A stretch of 64,000 bases of DNA. Origin: Deltaproteobacteria bacterium (GTDB lineage: Bacteria > Desulfobacterota > Desulfomonilia > UBA1062). The notes beneath the pieces were generated by a model. It was given only the letters and a program-made list of their open reading frames with translations, was not told where the DNA came from and did no database searches. Both the position numbers and the translations under genes were made by a program. Below, one piece after another: positions 28,216-37,173 of this stretch. Location: contig WFSG01000011.1 of the NCBI GenBank assembly GCA_015486075.1, positions 1-64,000 on the forward strand, written 5' to 3'. Positions within the stretch are counted from its first letter, which is position 1. The number at the start of each line of letters is the position of its first letter.

Positions 28216-30699
28216 TTACCTTAGTCTCCTGCATACAAGCAGGCTTAGCACAAAGATTATCCCGGCCACCAGGCCTATCTTGGTGTAGGCCATGGTTGTG
28301 TACAGGAGAATGTAACCGACACTTAAGGCTGTCATTGCCCCGAACAATATACACTCTCCACTGTAGAACAGGAAATGTTTGTCTCTTTCGACATATACCA
28401 GCCTTGGGGATATGCTTATTAACGATGGCAATATAAAGAATGTTGCCAGGCTGGATGAGAACATGATCGCCGCCATGAAGATCCCCACGGTCTGGTACGG
28501 GACAAGCGGGGCGGCAAGAAGGGGCAGGAATCCAACAGCTATAACTATCGCATTTCTCGCGATTGCTACACATGGCCCCCTGAATGTAAATTTTGCCGTC
28601 TCTTCCCAGTTTGCCGTCTTATCAAAAAATATGCGGCTCCTCTGTATGAAGTGGATGGCGAAGTCTATGGAGAGACCTAGTGTAAGGCACGATAGCACTG
28701 CAACCGGCATGTCGTAGTCCTTGCCTACAATGCCAAGGGATCCATAGATAAATAGTATGGTCACTGTAAGCGGGGTCATGGATATGAGTCCCCTCAAGGG
28801 GGATTTGAACAGGAATGTCATCATGAAATACACTATGATGAAGCTGCCCAGGAAATTTCTTAGCATGCCCACTACCATCTTGTTCTGCCAAGCGACATTC
28901 ACATAGGTTAGACCTGCCCAGTTGTACTTTATCTTGTAAGGTGGAGGATTCTTTGCATAGAAATCATCCACCTCGTGTATGACCTTTTCCATGACCTTAT
29001 TGTCACCACTCCTCAATTGCAACCATATGTTTAGCTTGGAGTAGTCTGGTGTCACAAAATGCCACAGGTCGTCTGGTTTATGAGAGTTCTGGAATGATAT
29101 GAGGCACTGTGCTACCCCCTCCTTGGTCTTTGGGATGGTGTAAAATTGCCTGTTTTCCTCTACCAGCTCGTAGTAGACCTTTTTGACAACGTCGGCCAAA
29201 GACGTGCTCTTGCCCACATCTCCCTTTTGCTTGAGAAAGGCCTGGAGCTTCTCGACGTAGTGTAGCATGGCAGGTCTCTTGAAGACCTCTGGTACATTTT
29301 TCTCTTCTGACTGCATGACAAGGTATGCCATGTATGTACCTCCGAAATGGGCATTAAGCACTTTGTCTGCAATCCTGATGGGATGGTTCTTGGTAAACCA
29401 TTTCACTGGGTTGTCGTTTACCTGTATTCTGGATATCCCCCATACGGAGATAGCAATGATAACGGCCGTTAAAACAATTATCTCCTTCCATCTTTTAATG
29501 GTGAATGCCCCTACTGGTTTAAGCACTTTCTCCAGGCCAGAGGACTTTTTCTCCACGTTGCCCATGTCCATTTTCTTAACGGATTCCATGTTCATGATAG
29601 AGATGTACGAGGGAATGAATGTCATGGACAGGAACCACGCGAGCATTACGCCCGTGGATACAAATACGCCGAATACCTGCACGGGTGGTATCCTTGCAAG
29701 TGAAAGAGAGAGGAAACCAACCCATGTGGTAAGCGCTGCATATAGCATGGGCGTAAACAGTGTGTTGATGGATTCTATTATTGTTTTTCTCTTGTCACCT
29801 ATTATCTTGTATTTCTCGTAGAATTCGCTGAATATGTGTATAGAGCTCAAGACTGCTATTGGGATGAGAAAAACAGGTATCATGGAGCTCATGATGTGTA
29901 CAGGGTAGCCCAGGCCTATTAAAAGACCCATGGTAATTATTACAGTTATTATGGCCACTATCATGGGCGCGATGATGAGCCCTGCCTTTCTGAAGAATAT
30001 GAGCATTATGATAAATATTATGAGGCCTGCGAGAGGGGCAGATGTACCCATCTGTACGAACATCTCGTGGCCAAACGTATCCTCGGCAACGGGGAGACCT
30101 GTTATGTAATACCTTTCATTTCCCTTGTACCTAGATATGATCTTCCTTATCTCTTGAGAAACCCTGTAACTAATACTCTTCTTTACAATAGGGACGTATA
30201 TACATATGGCCTTTCCATCCTCGGATACAAGGGTGCCGTAGAACACCGGGTTGTCCATTATGCGATTCCTTATGTGGAGCGCCTCCTGCTCGCTAGTTGG
30301 AGGCTGGGCCATGAGCCACCTGAACCTTACAGTACCTATGCCAGCAGACTCTATATCATCCTTTGTCGCGGGTGACATGACCTCTCTTGCAATGACGCCA
30401 TCAATTCTCTCTATGGACTTTGTTATGTGGTATACCTTGGTGAGTGTATCGACGTTAAATACGCCGTGGGGATTTTTGTTGTTTACGATTCCGAGTACTA
30501 TATAGTCATAAAGAGCGAACTCCTTCTTCGTCTGGTTGTGGAACACCCTTACGAACTCATCCTTTGAGAGCATGTTCTCAGGGTCTGTATCTACCTTCAT
30601 CTTTGGATACTGGGTGATGGCAAGTAAGGTGGCAATAATGGTGGCCGTTATTACTATCCATGGCCTGTCAACGGAGAACTCGATAATCTTTCTAAACAT
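28216..30699 (-). CDS. RND/MMPL-family exporter
   Basis: This permease of about 827 residues has the duplicated RND layout: a first helix (PWIVITATIIATLLAI), a large periplasmic loop, a block of five or six helices, then a second copy from WKEIIVLTAVIIAISVWGI with its own loop and helices. GxxxDY-type residues in VLSCLTLGLSIDFAIHFIQR correspond to the proton-relay/substrate segment of the SSD-type family (COG1033). It belongs with HpnN and MmpL-like lipid exporters rather than drug-efflux AcrB. Two starts are possible (30705 and 30699); GGGGG six bases before the second favours 30699. A good promoter lies upstream. Confidence 0.82.
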   Translation of the reverse strand: MFRKIIEFSVDRPWIVITATIIATLLAITQYPKMKVDTDPENMLSKDEFVRVFHNQTKKEFALYDYIVLGIVNNKNPHGVFNVDTLTKVYHITKSIERIDGVIAREVMSPATKDDIESAGIGTVRFRWLMAQPPTSEQEALHIRNRIMDNPVFYGTLVSEDGKAICIYVPIVKKSISYRVSQEIRKIISRYKGNERYYITGLPVAEDTFGHEMFVQMGTSAPLAGLIIFIIMLIFFRKAGLIIAPMIVAIITVIITMGLLIGLGYPVHIMSSMIPVFLIPIAVLSSIHIFSEFYEKYKIIGDKRKTIIESINTLFTPMLYAALTTWVGFLSLSLARIPPVQVFGVFVSTGVMLAWFLSMTFIPSYISIMNMESVKKMDMGNVEKKSSGLEKVLKPVGAFTIKRWKEIIVLTAVIIAISVWGISRIQVNDNPVKWFTKNHPIRIADKVLNAHFGGTYMAYLVMQSEEKNVPEVFKRPAMLHYVEKLQAFLKQKGDVGKSTSLADVVKKVYYELVEENRQFYTIPKTKEGVAQCLISFQNSHKPDDLWHFVTPDYSKLNIWLQLRSGDNKVMEKVIHEVDDFYAKNPPPYKIKYNWAGLTYVNVAWQNKMVVGMLRNFLGSFIIVYFMMTFLFKSPLRGLISMTPLTVTILFIYGSLGIVGKDYDMPVAVLSCLTLGLSIDFAIHFIQRSRIFFDKTANWEETAKFTFRGPCVAIARNAIVIAVGFLPLLAAPLVPYQTVGIFMAAIMFSSSLATFFILPSLISISPRLVYVERDKHFLFYSGECILFGAMTALSVGYILLYTTMAYTKIGLVAGIIFVLSLLVCRRLR

Positions 30700-30802
30700 T
30701 AGCATCCCCCGGTTTTATAAATTTTAGGGACTTTCATAAGCTCTACTTATCATGCACTACTTCAGTATATCGTTTAATAGTATATATCTATATACGTATA
30801 AT

Positions 30803-30831
30803 CTTATATACTCACTATTGACGAGAGTCAA
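30803..30831 (-). promoter_or_regulatory. Sigma-70-like promoter for the RND/LolA/barrel operon
   Basis: On the minus strand TTGACT (30826-30831) and TATAAG (30803-30808) are separated by exactly 17 bases, in an AT-rich region about 100 bases before the exporter start. The position fits the three-gene envelope operon. Confidence 0.6.
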
Positions 30832-30893
30832 GGGTAAAAAGAGAAAATACCTTTGCACCTGGGAACGGATTTAAACCTTGTCACCGGGATTTT

Positions 30894-32501
30894 CTAACCT
30901 ATCCCCTTAAAACATTTCTCTACATGGCCTTGGTCCATAGGTTTGCCAAACATGTTTGCCACTAGGGTAGCAACAATAGAAACCGGTAGTGCTATTACTA
31001 TTGGATCTACCACGGTCCACATTGTACCCTGTGCAAGGGAATTTACCCCGAACAAGGCCTTGCATAGGAGTAATGGCTGAGATTCCTTGAGGTGCACGAA
31101 GAAGATCCATATAAAACTCGTAGCAAACCCGGCTACAAAGCCGGTTATAGCGGCTGCCTTGGTTATTTTCCTTGAGAACAGAGCCCCAAAGTATATGGGT
31201 AAGAAGCTGGCTGCACAGAGACCGAAGAATATGGCCGTTCCCCTTGCAATTATAGCAGTTCCTCCCTCATAGAACAATGGCAGGCCCCAGGCCAGGAACA
31301 GGCTGATCAAGATGGTAACAAGTATGCCTACCTGGGTTATCAATATGGGCTTTCCCTTTCCATGAAAGGATTTCTCATAGATGTCCCTACCTATTGAAGT
31401 ACCCATTACGTGAAACTGCGAACTCAGCGTCGACATAGCTGCAGAAAGCAGGGTTACCATGAAAATGGCAGTGAACCATTGTGGCATGGCAGTCTTTATG
31501 TAGAGAGGGATTATATTATCCACTCTCTTATGGGCAGCTACAATGGATATGGTCTTGAAGGCAGGATGGTGATAAAAATACACGTTGGATAATGATCCTA
31601 CTATAAAGGCTACCCCTGTCATGACTATGATGAAGATCCCTCCAACCAGTACAGCCCTGTTCAATTCCTTGTCACTCTTTACTGTCATAAACCTTACAAC
31701 CAGCTGGGGTTGTGCAAGCACACCAATACCAACACCCAGTATTATGGTGGTGACTAGTATGTACCAAAATTGTGAGCCTAAGACCGGAAACGATGTCCAC
31801 CCCGTATGTCCCTTGGCTCCAAATACCTTTATGGCAATGGGTGCCATGTTGGTAAGCTCCCTGTGGGCAGTGATGAACCCGCCAAGTTTTGCATATGTCA
31901 TTATAACAAGTATGAGCATTCCAATGAACATGATGCTGCCTTGGAATGCGTCGGTATACATTACGCCCTTAAGACCTCCCATGATTACGTATATAGCGAT
32001 GATAGCAGTAAAGAAGAATAGCGCTGTATTGTAGTCCACGTTCAGCACCTCTGCTATAAACTTTGCCCCGCCCATCAGGACAACACTTGCGTATAGCGGC
32101 ATGCCTACAAAGATGACAAAGCCTGATGCCCCCTGCAGGAACCTTGACCTGTAACGTTCTCCAAGGAATTCAGGGAAAGTATGGGCGTTCAGGTTCAGTC
32201 CCATCCTTCTTGTCCTCTTGCCGAACACGGTAAACGCTATGAATATACCGATAAAGATGTTCAAGAATGTAAGCCACAGCAAACCCATGCCAAACACTGC
32301 TGCAGCCCCTCCAAAGCCCACTATGGCAGATGTACTTATGAAGGTTGCACCGTATGACAGTGCCATTACATATGGATTTATTCCACGTCCAGCGATGAGG
32401 TAATCAGATGTAGTCTTTGTACCCTTGTACCCGAAGTAAGCCAGAAAACCTATGACAAACAGGTAAATTATTACTACCACGGTAAGAAAGAATACGTTCA
32501 T
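30894..32501 (-). CDS. Sodium:solute symporter family protein
   Basis: This 535-residue inner-membrane protein with about 13 helices has SSS-family signatures: TTSDYLIAGRGINPYVMALSYGA at the N-terminus, the helix YVIMGGLKGVMYTDAFQG (sodium-binding region) and MVTLLSAAMSTLSSQFHV further on. It is closest in look to the solute:Na+ symporter subgroup that takes up monocarboxylates or amino acids, but the solute is not readable. The upstream small gene at 32532 encodes a conserved accessory peptide and the two are 30 bases apart. Confidence 0.85.
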   Translation of the reverse strand: MNVFFLTVVVIIYLFVIGFLAYFGYKGTKTTSDYLIAGRGINPYVMALSYGATFISTSAIVGFGGAAAVFGMGLLWLTFLNIFIGIFIAFTVFGKRTRRMGLNLNAHTFPEFLGERYRSRFLQGASGFVIFVGMPLYASVVLMGGAKFIAEVLNVDYNTALFFFTAIIAIYVIMGGLKGVMYTDAFQGSIMFIGMLILVIMTYAKLGGFITAHRELTNMAPIAIKVFGAKGHTGWTSFPVLGSQFWYILVTTIILGVGIGVLAQPQLVVRFMTVKSDKELNRAVLVGGIFIIVMTGVAFIVGSLSNVYFYHHPAFKTISIVAAHKRVDNIIPLYIKTAMPQWFTAIFMVTLLSAAMSTLSSQFHVMGTSIGRDIYEKSFHGKGKPILITQVGILVTILISLFLAWGLPLFYEGGTAIIARGTAIFFGLCAASFLPIYFGALFSRKITKAAAITGFVAGFATSFIWIFFVHLKESQPLLLCKALFGVNSLAQGTMWTVVDPIVIALPVSIVATLVANMFGKPMDQGHVEKCFKGIG

Positions 32502-32531
32502 TATCTTACTCCTAATCTTATCTGCTTGGCA

Positions 32532-32708
32532 TCAGAGCGTTTCTTCGACCTCTTCCTCTGCCTTTGCCCACTCCTGCTCTTCCTTTAACTCTTCCTCAGT
32601 CACGCCACCCTTGTTCCAGTTTATTATTCCATAGACCACGCATAGGATGGAGCTTAAGACCATGAGCCAGAAGCCAAGGGCAACCCAGATATCACCTAAA
32701 CCAAGCAT
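32532..32708 (-). CDS. Symporter small accessory protein
   Basis: This 58-residue protein has one membrane helix (LGFWLMVLSSILCVVYGII) followed by a NWNKGG turn and a highly acidic tail (EEELKEEQEW... EEEVEETL). It starts MLGLGDIWVALG, matching the family annotated as symporter small accessory protein, which travels with SSS transporters. GAGGAGG lies five bases before the ATG. Its proximity to the symporter gene suggests a two-component transporter. Confidence 0.8.
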   Translation of the reverse strand: MLGLGDIWVALGFWLMVLSSILCVVYGIINWNKGGVTEEELKEEQEWAKAEEEVEETL

Positions 32709-32771
32709 GATAACCTCCTCTAAATTATTTTTTCATTGTAGGTCATTATAATTCAAAGCCAAATTTGTAAT

Positions 32772-32800
32772 AGCATAAGATATTGCGATACCTTGGTCAA
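32772..32800 (-). promoter_or_regulatory. Possible promoter for the symporter pair
   Basis: On the minus strand TTGACC (32795-32800) and TATGCT (32772-32777) are spaced by 17 bases, 64 bases upstream of the small accessory gene. A separate TATAAT lies closer to the gene but has no good -35 element. Confidence 0.4.
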
Positions 32801-32873
32801 GTACTTAAGCGAGGTGTACATGGTAGGTAGGTGGTCTTGACCTTTTACAATCTTTTTGATAGTAGGTATAAAC

Positions 32874-33368
32874 ATGCCAATATACGAATTTTATTGCGAG
32901 AAGTGTAATACAGTATACAATTTCTTCTCCAGGACTATCAATACGGACAAGATTCCGTACTGCCCTAGGTGCAAGGACGTAAAGCTCAAGAAAAAGGTAT
33001 CTATATTTGCCACCATATCTGGCAACAAGGAAGAATCACCGGAGGATGAGGGGCTCCCTCCCATAGATGAGTCCAGGATGGAAAGGGCCATGGGTATACT
33101 TGCAAGTGAGGCAGAAAAGATAGATGCAGAAGATCCCAGGCAGGGTGCCCAGCTCATGAGAAAACTCGCTGACGAGACAGGATTGAGACTCGGACCTAGC
33201 ATGGAGGAAGCATTGAGCAGAATGGAGAGGGGAGAAGATCCTGAGAAGATAGAGGAGGAAATGGGTTCGGCCTTGGAAGAGGAAGAGCCTTTCTTGTTTA
33301 AGCAGCCTACGAAGGCGAGATCGTCCAGGCCAAAGCCGAAAGTGGATGATACGCTCTACGAGCTCTAA
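32874..33368 (+). CDS. FmdB-family zinc ribbon protein with long acidic tail
   Basis: This 164-residue protein begins with the conserved FmdB zinc ribbon: MPIYEFYCEKCNTVY and YCPRCKD supply two Cys pairs. The rest is a charged, probably helical tail rich in Glu, Asp and Lys ending in PKPKVDDTLYEL. FmdB proteins are small putative regulators of unknown mechanism, and here the tail makes up two thirds of the protein. ATG at 32874 was chosen to keep the family start MPIYEF; AGTAGG precedes it. It is convergent with the aminotransferase gene. Confidence 0.75.
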   Translation: MPIYEFYCEKCNTVYNFFSRTINTDKIPYCPRCKDVKLKKKVSIFATISGNKEESPEDEGLPPIDESRMERAMGILASEAEKIDAEDPRQGAQLMRKLADETGLRLGPSMEEALSRMERGEDPEKIEEEMGSALEEEEPFLFKQPTKARSSRPKPKVDDTLYEL

Positions 33369-33379
33369 TCACTGGGAAT

Positions 33380-34291
33380 TCAGATAAAGGCAAACCATGT
33401 GCTGTACTTGCCATCCGTGCCAGCACGGATGATTTTGTGTATCTCTTGCATTATTGCTCCTGTGAATGGGCCTGGGCATGATTTGCCGAGTTTCTTGCCA
33501 TTTATCTCTAAGATGGGTCTTACGAATTCAAGGGTACCTGTAAAAAACGCCTCACTGTAGCCTGCTATATCGTCCGGCCTGATGTCCTTTTCAATGACTT
33601 CAATACCCATATCCGTTGCTATATCTATCACCATCTTTCTGGTTATACCTGGAAGTATATTCCTGAGTGTGGGGGTCTCGATGCATTCCCTTGTGGCAAA
33701 GAAAATATTGGATGTTGGGCCTTCAGCTATGTTACCTTTCATGTCGAGCATGATCACATCATCAAGGCCCCTTGCCAGTCCATCCATCATTGACATGTAA
33801 GCAATAACGTACAGGCCTGAAACCTTTGCGTGCGGGGGAATGCACTCTTTGGGGACCTTTCTAAAGGTTGACATGCCCGCGTGAGAGAACCTTATAAATT
33901 CTTGATCCCTTATACCAAGATGGTCAAGATCGAAGCAGAACATGGCAATATCAACTACGGGATTGTGAGGTACGGTCTCGAATTCAGCCCCGGAATAATA
34001 GGCGAACAGTTTTGCAATACCTTTGTGTACTTTATTGATACGTGCGAGTTCAATGAACGCGCTATAAAGATCTTTACCTGCAACAGGGGACTTGATCCCC
34101 AGGACTTCCAGAGACCTGAAGAACCTCTTTATGTGGTCGTCTAGGCACACGTACGCAGGACCCCTGGGAGTGGATACTATCCCTACTACCTCAAATACAG
34201 AGCTACCCCTGCTGAAACCATGACTAAGTGGAGAGACCTTTACCTGGTCCCAGTCAACTATGTTCCCGTTCAACCATGCCTTGATGTCCAA
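33380..34291 (-). CDS. Class IV (branched-chain-type) PLP aminotransferase
   Basis: This 303-residue enzyme belongs to fold-type IV with branched-chain aminotransferases, D-amino-acid aminotransferases and aminodeoxychorismate lyases. The start WLNGNIVDWDQVKVSPLSHGF, the PLP lysine in PPHAKVSGLY, AEGPTSNIFF and LPGITRKMVIDIA are all present. Substrate specificity cannot be fixed; the extended VRPILEINGKKLG C-terminus fits BCAT-like proteins. The likely start is TTG at 34291 preceded by a G-rich stretch; there is no ATG nearby in frame. Confidence 0.8.
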   Translation of the reverse strand: MDIKAWLNGNIVDWDQVKVSPLSHGFSRGSSVFEVVGIVSTPRGPAYVCLDDHIKRFFRSLEVLGIKSPVAGKDLYSAFIELARINKVHKGIAKLFAYYSGAEFETVPHNPVVDIAMFCFDLDHLGIRDQEFIRFSHAGMSTFRKVPKECIPPHAKVSGLYVIAYMSMMDGLARGLDDVIMLDMKGNIAEGPTSNIFFATRECIETPTLRNILPGITRKMVIDIATDMGIEVIEKDIRPDDIAGYSEAFFTGTLEFVRPILEINGKKLGKSCPGPFTGAIMQEIHKIIRAGTDGKYSTWFAFI

Positions 34292-34359
34292 TTGTACCCC
34301 CTGAGGTGACTTTGCTAATCTGGAGCTTAATATGAGATGTTTGTTCGTGTCAACCGGAC

Positions 34360-34516
34360 TCTATTTCAGCTATCAGCTTTCAGCTGAGAAACAAGGTTCG
34401 AATACGCAGATGGACAAAGGAACAAAGTTTGGGCTTGATACATAAGGCTTGGGACATGAGGTATGTGGTATAAGGTACAGCCTAAACCTTATACCCTGTA
34501 CCCTATACCTTATATC
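34360..34516. repeat. Intergenic heptamer repeat element D (best example)
   Basis: Two phased heptamer arrays face each other. The first has six units at 34437-34478: GATACAT, AAGGCTT, GGGACAT, GAGGTAT, GTGGTAT, AAGGTAC. After two bases, five units of opposite sense follow at 34481-34515: CCTAAAC, CTTATAC, CCTGTAC, CCTATAC, CTTATAT. The arms can pair into a long imperfect hairpin. Upstream, GCTATCAGCTTTCAGCTGA (about 34369-34387) is itself heptamer-phased on the other strand, and ACAAGGTTCGAAT and GGACAAAGGAACAAAGTTT are shared with elements B and C. It fills the gap before yceD. Confidence 0.8.
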
Positions 34517-34579
34517 GTTGTATGCTTGACAAATCTTCCAGTATGCAATAGTAGCTTCAGTGACTTTATGGGAGTGGTT

Positions 34580-35113
34580 ATGGATATAAGGAGTTTGAGG
34601 ATACCAGTTGATTCTATAAGTAAAGCAGGGATAGAGAATAGAATAGAACTCCCTCCCGAGGAATTAGAGGCCGTGCTTGATGACGAGGATCTAAAGGCAG
34701 ATGTGCCTCTTAAGATACACTATGTAATAACAAGGAAAGAAGATGGCATACATGCAAGTGTGCATCTGAAAGGGGAGATCCAAACCTATTGTTCAAGATG
34801 CCTTTCTCCCATGACCTATGCTATTGATAGGCAGTTAGAGAGCGACTATATGAGGGCGGATCCAGGCGTGAAGGGAGACCTGGAAGAATCCCGGACAAAT
34901 CCTGAACTCGGTTACTACAGAAAGGAGATCTTCCTCGGCGAATACATAATATCAGAGCTGATACTTGACTTGCCTTCTCGTTTCCTGTGCTCCCCAGAAT
35001 GTAAGGGTCTTTGCCCTGTCTGCGGTGCCAACCTGAACGAGGGACCTTGTGCATGCTCTGAAGCAGTTGGACCTAGACTCAAGATAGCGAAACAGCTACT
35101 AGACAGGAGGTAA
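34580..35113 (+). CDS. yceD: YceD/DUF177 family protein
   Basis: This 177-residue protein matches the DUF177 family (large rRNA accumulation protein), encoded upstream of rpmF in most bacteria. The conserved pattern is visible: a beta-rich N-terminal half, YCSRCLSPMTYAIDR, and the C-terminal LDLPSRFLCSPECKGLCPVCGANLNEGPCAC with five or six Cys that may bind zinc. ATG at 34580 is preferred over an in-frame ATG at 34463, which lies inside the heptamer repeat; GGGAG is at 34570-34574. rpmF starts six bases after the stop. Confidence 0.85.
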   Translation: MDIRSLRIPVDSISKAGIENRIELPPEELEAVLDDEDLKADVPLKIHYVITRKEDGIHASVHLKGEIQTYCSRCLSPMTYAIDRQLESDYMRADPGVKGDLEESRTNPELGYYRKEIFLGEYIISELILDLPSRFLCSPECKGLCPVCGANLNEGPCACSEAVGPRLKIAKQLLDRR

Positions 35114-35119
35114 GTTATC

Positions 35120-35305
35120 ATGCCTGTACCGAAAAGAAGGCATTCCAGTACCAGGAGGGACAAAAGAAGGTCTCATGATGCAATAAAACTTATGAGCATT
35201 TCCTATTGTCCAAATTGCAAGGAACCAAAGCTTCCCCACAGGGTGTGTCCCAATTGTGGATACTACCGGGGTAGAGAGGTAATAGGTCTTTCTGAAGAAG
35301 AATAA
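35120..35305 (+). CDS. rpmF: 50S ribosomal protein L32
   Basis: This 61-residue protein begins PVPKRRHSSTRRDKRRSHD and carries the two CxxC zinc-binding pairs (CPNCKEPKLPHRVCPNCGYY) characteristic of L32. It overlaps the fabD start by one base (TAATG). In most bacteria plsX and fabH follow here, but in this genome fabD follows directly. Confidence 0.95.
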   Translation: MPVPKRRHSSTRRDKRRSHDAIKLMSISYCPNCKEPKLPHRVCPNCGYYRGREVIGLSEEE

Positions 35306-36153
35306 TGTCATATTGTCTTATCTTTCCAGGCCAGGGTACTCAGTTTGTCGGCATGAACAAAGGGCTTGATCTGGACTCTGGTATAGGGCAAGGAATTATT
35401 CGTCTGATGGAGAGTGGTCCGCCTGATGAGCTCAACAGAACCATCAATGCCCAGCCTGCTATCTTTGCCACGTCTGTTGCCCTGTGGGAGAAGTCAGGCC
35501 TGCCCATGCCTGATTTCGTGATGGGACATTCGCTCGGTGAATACATGTCCCTAGTAGTTGCGGGTGTTCTATCGAAGCAGGATGCATTTGATTTGGTAAG
35601 GGTCAGGGCAGAGTCCATGGAGAACGCGCAGCCAGATGGTCTGGGCGGGATGGCGGCAGTACTGGGACTTGGGGCCGATGTTGTAGATTCTGCCATAAGA
35701 GGTGTTGAAGACCTGTGGATAGCCAATATAAACGGGGGTAGGCAGGTGGTTATCTCTGGCATGAGGTCATCAATCGGCATGGCCATTCCTGTTCTTAAGA
35801 AAGCCGGGGCAAGGCGTGTTGTACCACTGAAAGTGAGCGTTGCATCGCACTGCCCATTAATGGCCAAAGCCAGGCAAAGCCTTGAGATGCATCTGGATAC
35901 AAAGGACCTAGAGAGGCCTAGGACAAGGGTTGTGTTTAATGCTACGGCAAGGGAAGCCCAGGACCCAGGTTCTATAAAGACATTACTTTCCCGTCAGCTT
36001 GTTGAGCCAGTACTGTGGGAGGACTCGGTCAGGTACGTGGTGTCCCAGGGTATAAAGAGGTTTGTGGAGGTTGGCCCAAGGTCTGTACTGTCATCCCTGG
36101 TTAAAAGGATTTATCCTGATGCGCAAGTGGAAGCGGTAACGCAAGGATCATGA
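35305..36153 (+). CDS. fabD: Malonyl-CoA--ACP transacylase
   Basis: This 282-residue enzyme transfers malonyl from CoA to ACP. The [11 protein letters not shown] start, the catalytic Ser76 in GHSLGEY and the catalytic His in VASHCPLM are present, as are the GGRQVVISG and [10 protein letters not shown] motifs. It is shorter than the usual 300-310 residues: about 20-25 residues between GMNKG and [11 protein letters not shown] are missing, a helical region away from the active site. It overlaps fabG by four bases. Confidence 0.92.
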   Translation: MSYCLIFPGQGTQFVGMNKGLDLDSGIGQGIIRLMESGPPDELNRTINAQPAIFATSVALWEKSGLPMPDFVMGHSLGEYMSLVVAGVLSKQDAFDLVRVRAESMENAQPDGLGGMAAVLGLGADVVDSAIRGVEDLWIANINGGRQVVISGMRSSIGMAIPVLKKAGARRVVPLKVSVASHCPLMAKARQSLEMHLDTKDLERPRTRVVFNATAREAQDPGSIKTLLSRQLVEPVLWEDSVRYVVSQGIKRFVEVGPRSVLSSLVKRIYPDAQVEAVTQGS

Positions 36154-36899
36154 AAAAGCTTTCCATTGACCTTGATGGCCAGGTGGCCTTGGTAACGGGC
36201 GCAAGCCGTGGTATAGGCGCGGCGATTGCAAGGGCCTTGGCCAGTTGCGGCTGCCATGTTGTGGTGAACTACAGGACGAATAGGGATCTTGCAGAAGGGG
36301 TCGTTGATTCAATAAGGTCAAGTGGTGGTAGCGCCGAGGCAAAGGGTTTTGATGTGATGAATGGCGAGACCGTGAAGCAAGCCGTAAAGGAGATAGCAAG
36401 CACACATGAAAGAATAGATATTCTTGTGAACAATGCAGGTGTTTCAAAGGATGGATTGATACTGAGGACAAGGGAATCAGACCTTGATGAAATGCTGGGC
36501 ACAGCCCTGAAGGGCTCTTTTTTCTGCACTTCCAATGTGGCCAGATATATGTTAAAGAGACACTACGGAAGGATAGTTAATATTACATCAGTAGTCGGAC
36601 TAGGTGGTAATGCAGGCCAGAGTGTTTATTCTGCTGCAAAGGCTTCATTGGTTGGTTTTACAAAGAGCGCTGCAAAGGAACTTGCAACAAGGGGTATATT
36701 GGTAAATGCTGTTGCCCCTGGCTTCATAGACACAGATATGACTTCGAACATTGACAAGGATAAACTTTTAGGTGTTATTCCAGTGGGTAGGGTAGGGATG
36801 CCGGGTGACGTTGCTGGCGTGGTAGCTTTCTTGTGCTCGGATCTTGGTTCGTACATAACCGGACAGGTAATCGTGGTAGACGGTGGCCTTTATATGTGA
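36150..36899 (+). CDS. fabG: 3-oxoacyl-ACP reductase
   Basis: This 249-residue short-chain dehydrogenase has the NADPH motif TGASRGIG, the NNAG strand motif ([12 protein letters not shown]), and the catalytic triad Ser147, Tyr160 and Lys164 ([16 protein letters not shown]). C-terminal [12 protein letters not shown] and [14 protein letters not shown] are typical of FabG. It reduces beta-ketoacyl-ACP in fatty acid elongation and lies between fabD and acpP as usual. Confidence 0.93.
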   Translation: MKKLSIDLDGQVALVTGASRGIGAAIARALASCGCHVVVNYRTNRDLAEGVVDSIRSSGGSAEAKGFDVMNGETVKQAVKEIASTHERIDILVNNAGVSKDGLILRTRESDLDEMLGTALKGSFFCTSNVARYMLKRHYGRIVNITSVVGLGGNAGQSVYSAAKASLVGFTKSAAKELATRGILVNAVAPGFIDTDMTSNIDKDKLLGVIPVGRVGMPGDVAGVVAFLCSDLGSYITGQVIVVDGGLYM

Positions 36900-36931
36900 T
36901 TAAAAATATAAGCGTAAAGGAGGAATAGTTG

Positions 36932-37165
36932 ATGGCCTCGGTAGAAGAGCGCATTATCGAGCTTATTGCTGAACAACTGGAAAAGGATCCTTCAGAGATC
37001 TCCCCTGACATGTCCTTTACAGATGACCTCGGCGCTGATTCGCTGGACCTGGTAGAACTTATAATGACTGTTGAGGAAGAGTATAATATTGAGATACCGG
37101 ATGATGATGCTGAGAAACTGACCTATGTGAAGGATGCCATAGAGTACGTTAAGGCCAAGATTTAG
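36932..37165 (+). CDS. acpP: Acyl carrier protein
   Basis: This 77-residue acidic helical protein carries the phosphopantetheine attachment site Ser37 in [21 protein letters not shown] at 36916-36923 selects ATG at 36932; a TTG three bases upstream is possible. It is the fatty-acid-synthesis ACP, located between fabG and fabF. Confidence 0.95.
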   Translation: MASVEERIIELIAEQLEKDPSEISPDMSFTDDLGADSLDLVELIMTVEEEYNIEIPDDDAEKLTYVKDAIEYVKAKI

Positions 37166-37173
37166 CCTGTTTC

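Noticed and set aside
34463-34579. Extended N-terminus of yceD starting at 34463
   Set aside because: The extra 39 residues are encoded by the heptamer repeat and are absent from the family; GGGAG supports ATG at 34580.
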